NCBI GenBank assembly: GCA_965116195.1
Contig: OZ220491.1
Coordinates: 2,232,001-2,296,000, forward strand
Length of the DNA stretch: 64,000 nt
Reading direction: 5' to 3'
DNA from: Aldehydirespirator sp965116195
GTDB lineage: Bacteria > Actinomycetota > Acidimicrobiia > Acidimicrobiales > Aldehydirespiratoraceae
The position numbers and the translations under genes are program-made. Below are positions 60,127 to 64,000 of the stretch, in pieces. Below the pieces are notes generated by a model, which saw nothing but the letters and a program-made list of their open reading frames with translations, did not search any database and had not been told where the DNA came from. Position 1 is the stretch's first letter. Every line of letters begins with the position of its first letter.

Positions 60127-61370
60127 CCGTAGCCGGTTGCGGTGATCACCAGCTTGTTGACGGGTTCGCCCCGCTCGTCAGTGTCGATTCTTGAGCAGGC
60201 ACTGATCATGGAGCAGGCGGCCTCGTCTGTTCTCGCAGCCCCCAACTTGACCTCAACCGGCAGCCAACTCCCGTCGCGTCGCTCCACCACAGCATCGAAC
60301 TCGTCGTTGTAACTGCTTCGAAAGTGGTAGACCTCCGCCCTGTTGGCAGCCGCGTAGACGCGCAGATCACGAACCACAAGAGACTCAAACAGCAGGCCCA
60401 GAGTCCTGGTGTCATCAAGCAGTCGAGACGGCGTGGCACCCAGAACAGCAGCCGCCAGAGAAGGATCCGTGAAGTGACGCTTCGGTGCTTGCAGCAGAGT
60501 CGCACGCGAACGCAGGTGCGTCTGCCACATCGGCAGGTCCTCCACCAAAAACACCCGCTCCAGCGCGTCCAGATAACTGGCGGTGGTGTTCCAACTCAGA
60601 GGAGGCTCGCCGGTACTCAGCGGAGGTTCTCCGGTCACGTCATGAGCCAGGGTGCGCAGCGATGCTGTGTTGGAAGTATTGCGGCCAAGCGATGTGAGAA
60701 GGCGTCTGACCCTGCTCGGGTTGTGGCGCGTACCAGAGGACTCCGGAAGGTCTACTCGGGTCATCTCGTCCAGATAGCTTTCCAACAACTCCTGTGCTGC
60801 GGAGGCGGACCGGCCCAGGTTGCGGGGCCACCCACCCCGACATATGATCTCAGCCATCTCGGGAATGGTTACTGAAGGTGCAGGAGCATCGCAGGACCCC
60901 CCGTTGAGCAGTTCGCCGAGGGACACCGACCCCTCTGACTGGCCGCTCTCGGTCAGCGACATGGGGCGCATGCGCACCCGGCGCACCCTGCCCGCGCCTG
61001 AATGTCGGGTGATGTCATCGGGAGGTTGGGCGGAACCTGTGAGGATGAAGCAACCCACCTCACGCCCCTCGTCAACGACATGCCTCGCCGTGTCCCAGAT
61101 TGACGGTACGGTCTGCCACTCGTCCACAAGCCGAGGCCGGGGACCTTCCAGCACATGACGGGGAACAATCTCAGCACCGCGACGGGCCGACGGAGCTTCA
61201 GCGAGCAGGACCTGGCTGTTGGCGTGGTGTCGTCCCGTCCAGGTCTTACCGCACCCCTTGACACCTTCCACGACCACGATGGGGACCGCGTCAAGGGCCG
61301 CTGCTATCTCCTTGTCAACCACACGAGGTAGATATTCGATCGATGATGAAAGGCGGTTTGTGGCAGCCAT
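60072..61370 (-). CDS. AAA-family ATPase with DUF4143 domain, paralogue
   Basis: A paralogue of the protein at 33600. Walker A is GVKGCGKT, the Walker-B-like motif is RLVDEWQ, and FILTGSAQPPDD is the sensor block. The DUF4143 part has RVFLVEDLPMWQTHLRSRA and ends FDAVVERRDGSWLPVEVKLGAA. A short duplication (EPPLSTGEPPLS; 60601-60630) sits between the domains. ATG 61370 is preferred, because the -10 box TATAAT lies nine bases upstream; the transcript would be nearly leaderless. It overlaps the decayed antitoxin gene. Confidence 0.82.
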   Translation of the reverse strand: MAATNRLSSSIEYLPRVVDKEIAAALDAVPIVVVEGVKGCGKTWTGRHHANSQVLLAEAPSARRGAEIVPRHVLEGPRPRLVDEWQTVPSIWDTARHVVDEGREVGCFILTGSAQPPDDITRHSGAGRVRRVRMRPMSLTESGQSEGSVSLGELLNGGSCDAPAPSVTIPEMAEIICRGGWPRNLGRSASAAQELLESYLDEMTRVDLPESSGTRHNPSRVRRLLTSLGRNTSNTASLRTLAHDVTGEPPLSTGEPPLSWNTTASYLDALERVFLVEDLPMWQTHLRSRATLLQAPKRHFTDPSLAAAVLGATPSRLLDDTRTLGLLFESLVVRDLRVYAAANRAEVYHFRSSYNDEFDAVVERRDGSWLPVEVKLGAARTDEAACSMISACSRIDTDERGEPVNKLVITATGYGYRRDDGVSVVPITALAP

Positions 61371-61378
61371 AGACAACA

Positions 61379-61480
61379 ATTATAGTGCTATGTTTCAAGA
61401 TCCAGGCAATCCATGTTAATAAATCTTGGCAAAAAATGTTAGAACTTTTGGAAGAAAAATAATAGAACTTTTAGAACGAC
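61379..61480 (-). promoter_or_regulatory. AT-rich promoter of the second DUF4143 ATPase gene
   Basis: On the minus strand TATAAT lies at 61384-61379, close to ATG 61370. Direct repeats AGAACTTTTGGAA (61441) and AGAACTTTTAGAACG (61461) lie in a strongly AT-rich stretch. The -35 box is not clear. No gene is supported between 61380 and 61552. Confidence 0.5.
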
Positions 61481-61552
61481 ACCTCATGAGTGCCGATAAT
61501 GTGTATATCTGCAGGTCTGTGTGGACGGCGATATCTGGACAATGTCGGTTTG

Positions 61553-62665
61553 TTATTTCGGTTCGCGGGGCAACCCAAGCAGTCGCTCGCCGAGAATGTT
61601 GCGCATGATCGCGGATGTGCCCCCCTGGATCGTGTACGCCGGTGCGTAGCAGATGGCACCAGGCAGGAAGTCACCCACAGCAGCGGCCGGACCCAACACC
61701 CGCGCCGCAAACTGAGCCACCCGCTGCTGATGCTCGGTGCAGAACGCCTTGGTGCCCGCACTGAAGTCATCACCGCCCTGTCCAAGCGCACCTCGGTAGA
61801 CCATGAGCCGCCCAAGCCGGTAACCGGTCTCAAGGGCCGCAATCTCCTGGCGTGTCTGCGGGTCAGAGCAGTCAGCATGCTCAAGCGCCAGGTCATAGAG
61901 AGCACGATTGGAGACAAGCCGGTCAATGCCACCCCGCTCGTGGCTGAGTTGGACCATGGTCTGCTTGAAAGCGTCACCCTCAATGCCGACAAGGTTGCAG
62001 ATCGGCACACGTACATCGTTGAAGAACACCTCGCAGAAGTGCTCATTGCCCACCATGTCACGGACGCTTCTCACCTCGATCCCGGGCCGGTCCATGGGCA
62101 CGATCAACTCACTCACACCACGGTGAGGCACACCGGAGTTGTCAGTACGACAGATGAGGTAGCAGTACTGTGCGCTGGCCGCCCCGCTGGTCCAGACCTT
62201 CTGTCCGTTGACGACGTAGTCCGTGCCGTCACGCACGGCAGTCGTCTTCAGGGAAGCCAGGTCGGAACCAGCATCGGGTTCGCTCATTCCGATGCACCAC
62301 GAAGCCTCACCTGACAGGATGCCCGGCAAGAACTCGGCCTGCTGGTGCCTGGTGCCATAGGTGTAGATGGCAGGGCCCATCTGCCGGTCGGCGAACCAAC
62401 TCGCTGCTATCGGTGCCCCCGCGCTGATCATCTCCTCCGCCATGATGATCCGTTCAATTCCGGGTCGGCCTCCCCCGCCGACCTCAACAGGCCAGGTCAT
62501 CCCGATCCAGCCCTCAGCAGCCAGCACCTTGGCAAACTCCCTGGAATGCCCGTTGATCCAGGAGTCGCTCCATCGGCCGTGATCGGCCACCCCCTGCTCC
62601 GCCACAGCCCTGGCGCGGGCTCGCAGTCGTTCCCACTCAGGACGCATGGCAAAATCCAAGCTCAT
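61553..62665 (-). CDS. Acyl-CoA dehydrogenase family protein
   Basis: This FAD enzyme dehydrogenates acyl-CoA. It shows WCIGMSEPDAGSDLASLKTTAVRDGTDYVVNGQKVWTSGA (FAD/substrate loops), a middle beta-domain (VPMDRPGIEVRSVRDMVG) and the C-terminal TIQGGTSAIMRNILGERLLGLPRE. ATG 62665 (MSLDFAMRP) is chosen; a longer frame would add 34 unlikely residues. In actinobacteria such FadE proteins act in fatty-acid or steroid side-chain degradation. The catalytic Glu cannot be placed with confidence. Confidence 0.87.
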   Translation of the reverse strand: MSLDFAMRPEWERLRARARAVAEQGVADHGRWSDSWINGHSREFAKVLAAEGWIGMTWPVEVGGGGRPGIERIIMAEEMISAGAPIAASWFADRQMGPAIYTYGTRHQQAEFLPGILSGEASWCIGMSEPDAGSDLASLKTTAVRDGTDYVVNGQKVWTSGAASAQYCYLICRTDNSGVPHRGVSELIVPMDRPGIEVRSVRDMVGNEHFCEVFFNDVRVPICNLVGIEGDAFKQTMVQLSHERGGIDRLVSNRALYDLALEHADCSDPQTRQEIAALETGYRLGRLMVYRGALGQGGDDFSAGTKAFCTEHQQRVAQFAARVLGPAAAVGDFLPGAICYAPAYTIQGGTSAIMRNILGERLLGLPREPK

Positions 62666-62763
62666 GGGAGTCTGTCTACACGCTCGGGCCACCCATCGTT
62701 CCCAACCCCCGGAATCCCACTCTCGGCTGCGGCTGCGAACTGGCAGCAGGGTCTGGCAGCACA

Positions 62764-63714
62764 TCATCCATGAGCCGGAGAAACCAGTGATTGTCCGGGA
62801 GACTCTGCGGCTGAGCTTGCATCGTCGCTGTCGGCGGCGGTGACAGCAGTACCCAACTGCGCCGATGCAGCAGTACCGTCTGACATGCGTCCCTCCAGAC
62901 GGGCCAAACGCTCCCGGGCATCGGCCAGGCTTTCGGCGATCTTCACAAGCGCGCGCTGTGTCACATCATGCTGCGCACTGAGCTTGTCGGTAGCACGTTC
63001 CAGCTGACGAGTGACCTCCTCCCGGGTCTCCCTGTTGTACTCACGATTCTCCTGGTTGGACCGCTCCAGCAACTCACGCAGTTCTCGGACATTCCGCTCA
63101 ATCGAATCCCGAAGTTCCTGGTACGCCCGCTCCATCGACTCACGGGTCCGTTGATCCATCTCACGGGTTTCCCGGCTCAACCGCTCCATCGACTCACGAG
63201 TCTGCCGATTCATCTCACGATTCTCCTGGCTCAACCGCTCCATCGACTCACGGGTCTGCTGATTCATCTCACGATTCTCCTGGTTGGACCGCTCCACCAA
63301 CTCACGGTTCTCCCGGTTGTACTCACGGTTTTCCTGGCTCAACCGCTCCATCGACTCACGGGTCTGCTGATTCATCTCACGATTCTCCTGGTTGGACCGC
63401 TCCACCAACTCTCGATTCTCCTGGTTGTACTCACGGTTTTCCTGGCTCAACCGCTCCATCGACTCACGGGTCTGCTGATTCATCTCACGATTCTCCTGGT
63501 TGGACCGCTCCACCAACTCTCGATTCTCCTGGTTTGAGCGCTCCACCAACTCTCGCAGCTCATGGTTGGACCGCTCCACCACCTCACGGGTGTTGGTGTT
63601 GTCGCGGTGCTGGACCCGGATCGAGACGAACAACAGCGTCGTCATCGTCGCGAACATCAACCCGAACGCCGATCCCAGAATAGTCAACACGGTCGTGTCC
63701 ATGGTTGTCTCCAT
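62764..63714 (-). CDS. Membrane-anchored coiled-coil protein with NREL/TRES repeats
   Basis: A single N-terminal hydrophobic segment (VLTILGSAFGLMFATMTTLLFVSI) is followed by about 190 residues of highly repetitive coiled coil built from ERSNQENRE, MNQQTRESMERLSQENRE and YNQENREL units, then a DKLSAQHDVTQRALVKIAES segment and a polar tail. The repeat DNA shows near-identical blocks of about 105-129 bp. ATG 63714 or 63702 (MDTTVL) may start it. It parallels the proteins at 7283 and 41215. Function is unknown. Confidence 0.78.
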   Translation of the reverse strand: METTMDTTVLTILGSAFGLMFATMTTLLFVSIRVQHRDNTNTREVVERSNHELRELVERSNQENRELVERSNQENREMNQQTRESMERLSQENREYNQENRELVERSNQENREMNQQTRESMERLSQENREYNRENRELVERSNQENREMNQQTRESMERLSQENREMNRQTRESMERLSRETREMDQRTRESMERAYQELRDSIERNVRELRELLERSNQENREYNRETREEVTRQLERATDKLSAQHDVTQRALVKIAESLADARERLARLEGRMSDGTAASAQLGTAVTAADSDDASSAAESPGQSLVSPAHG

Positions 63715-63790
63715 GCACCTACCATAGGGGTCAGTGTGCTACCAGGCAACTTGAAACATCATGAGATGAGTCAGAGAACTCAGCCATCGG

Positions 63791-64000
63791 CTAAGCGAGT
63801 GCCAACGGATAGCGGGTCAGCAGCTCGTTGCCGGTGTCAGTGATGAGCACCTGTTGCTCCAGCTTCACGCCCTCCCCTACTGATCTGGGGCCGACGAAGG
63901 CCTCAATGCACATCACCATACCGGGTTTGAGCACAGCGTCGTAGCCGGTCTCGTTCCAGCGCTCGCGCACAAACACCGACGGGAACTCATCACACATTCC
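63791..64000 (-). CDS. M24-family metallopeptidase, C-terminal part
   Basis: Only the last 69 codons lie in the window; the gene continues beyond the right edge. The fragment MCDEFPSV, KPGMVMCIEAFVG, GEGVKLEQQVLITDTG and ELLTRYP matches the end of Xaa-Pro aminopeptidase/creatinase-fold (M24) proteins, where the Glu residues of MVMCIEAF and KLEQQV are metal ligands. Substrate and subfamily cannot be judged. Confidence 0.8.
   Translation of the reverse strand, partial: GMCDEFPSVFVRERWNETGYDAVLKPGMVMCIEAFVGPRSVGEGVKLEQQVLITDTGNELLTRYPLALA

Noticed and set aside
1..64000. tRNA or rRNA genes
   Set aside because: I looked for T-loop and anticodon-stem patterns and conserved rRNA segments on both strands and saw none; a covariance-model scan could not be run.

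Overview
The window is high-GC DNA from an actinobacterium, most likely of the class Acidimicrobiia. This is inferred from gene content and not from any marker gene. The pointers are: an FMN enzyme closely resembling the mycofactocin enzyme MftD, two F420-type luciferase-like oxidoreductases, a WXG100/EssC-like type VII secretion pair, a DUF222 HNH endonuclease, an S-layer-homology protein with a poly-threonine stalk, a branched-chain-amino-acid-type ABC transporter built from an MFS-ATPase fusion and a permease-permease-ATPase fusion, and several acyl-CoA enzymes. No rRNA, tRNA or cas gene was found.

Layout. 0-7 kb: hemY-like oxidase, lnt, then a glycosyltransferase / methyltransferase / alpha-toroid protein cluster. 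7-8.5 kb: a coiled-coil membrane protein and a small orphan. 8.5-12.4 kb: the glycolate oxidase operon glcDEF on the minus strand. 12.5-12.9 kb: a decayed CRISPR-like array. 13-16.3 kb: an acyl-CoA synthetase converging on mftD. 16.5-20.4 kb: the SLH protein, with a 15-base poly-G tract between its well-placed ATG and the rest of the frame. 21-28 kb: an LLM oxidoreductase and the fused ABC transporter. 28-33.4 kb: O-methyltransferase, MscS channel and modABC. 33.6-39 kb: a DUF4143 ATPase, a repeat-rich HNH gene and a broken IS3 element. 39.5-44.3 kb: a DUF1214-like protein, a second coiled-coil protein and an S9 peptidase. 44.3-47.9 kb: an iron operon (fbpA, fbpB, bacterioferritin). 48.3-56.3 kb: two crotonases flanking the type VII secretion pair, then a second LLM gene. 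57-64 kb: a dehydrogenase / FAD oxidoreductase pair, a broken antitoxin, a second DUF4143 ATPase, an acyl-CoA dehydrogenase, a third coiled-coil protein and the end of an M24 peptidase.

The most striking property is tandem duplication centred on gene ends. Almost every operon junction has been copied in tandem with its stop/start overlap. The copies form mini-ORFs that run from one stop/start overlap to the next, so ribosomes could still pass from the upstream gene to the downstream gene. The clearest case is fbpA to fbpB, where a 300-bp gap is 13 units of 23 bp, each carrying GTGA. Twelve units are exactly 23 bp, which is 27 minus the 4-base overlap, and therefore encode 8-codon ORFs chained by GTGA. 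modB to modC shows the same with ATGA, and lnt-GT, GT-methyltransferase, glcE-glcF, modA-modB, MFS/ABC-LivHMG, LLM-crotonase and ADH-FAD oxidase show one or a few copies. Tandem repeats inside genes (HemY, acyl-CoA synthetase, HNH, S9 peptidase, DUF4143 ATPase) have units divisible by three.
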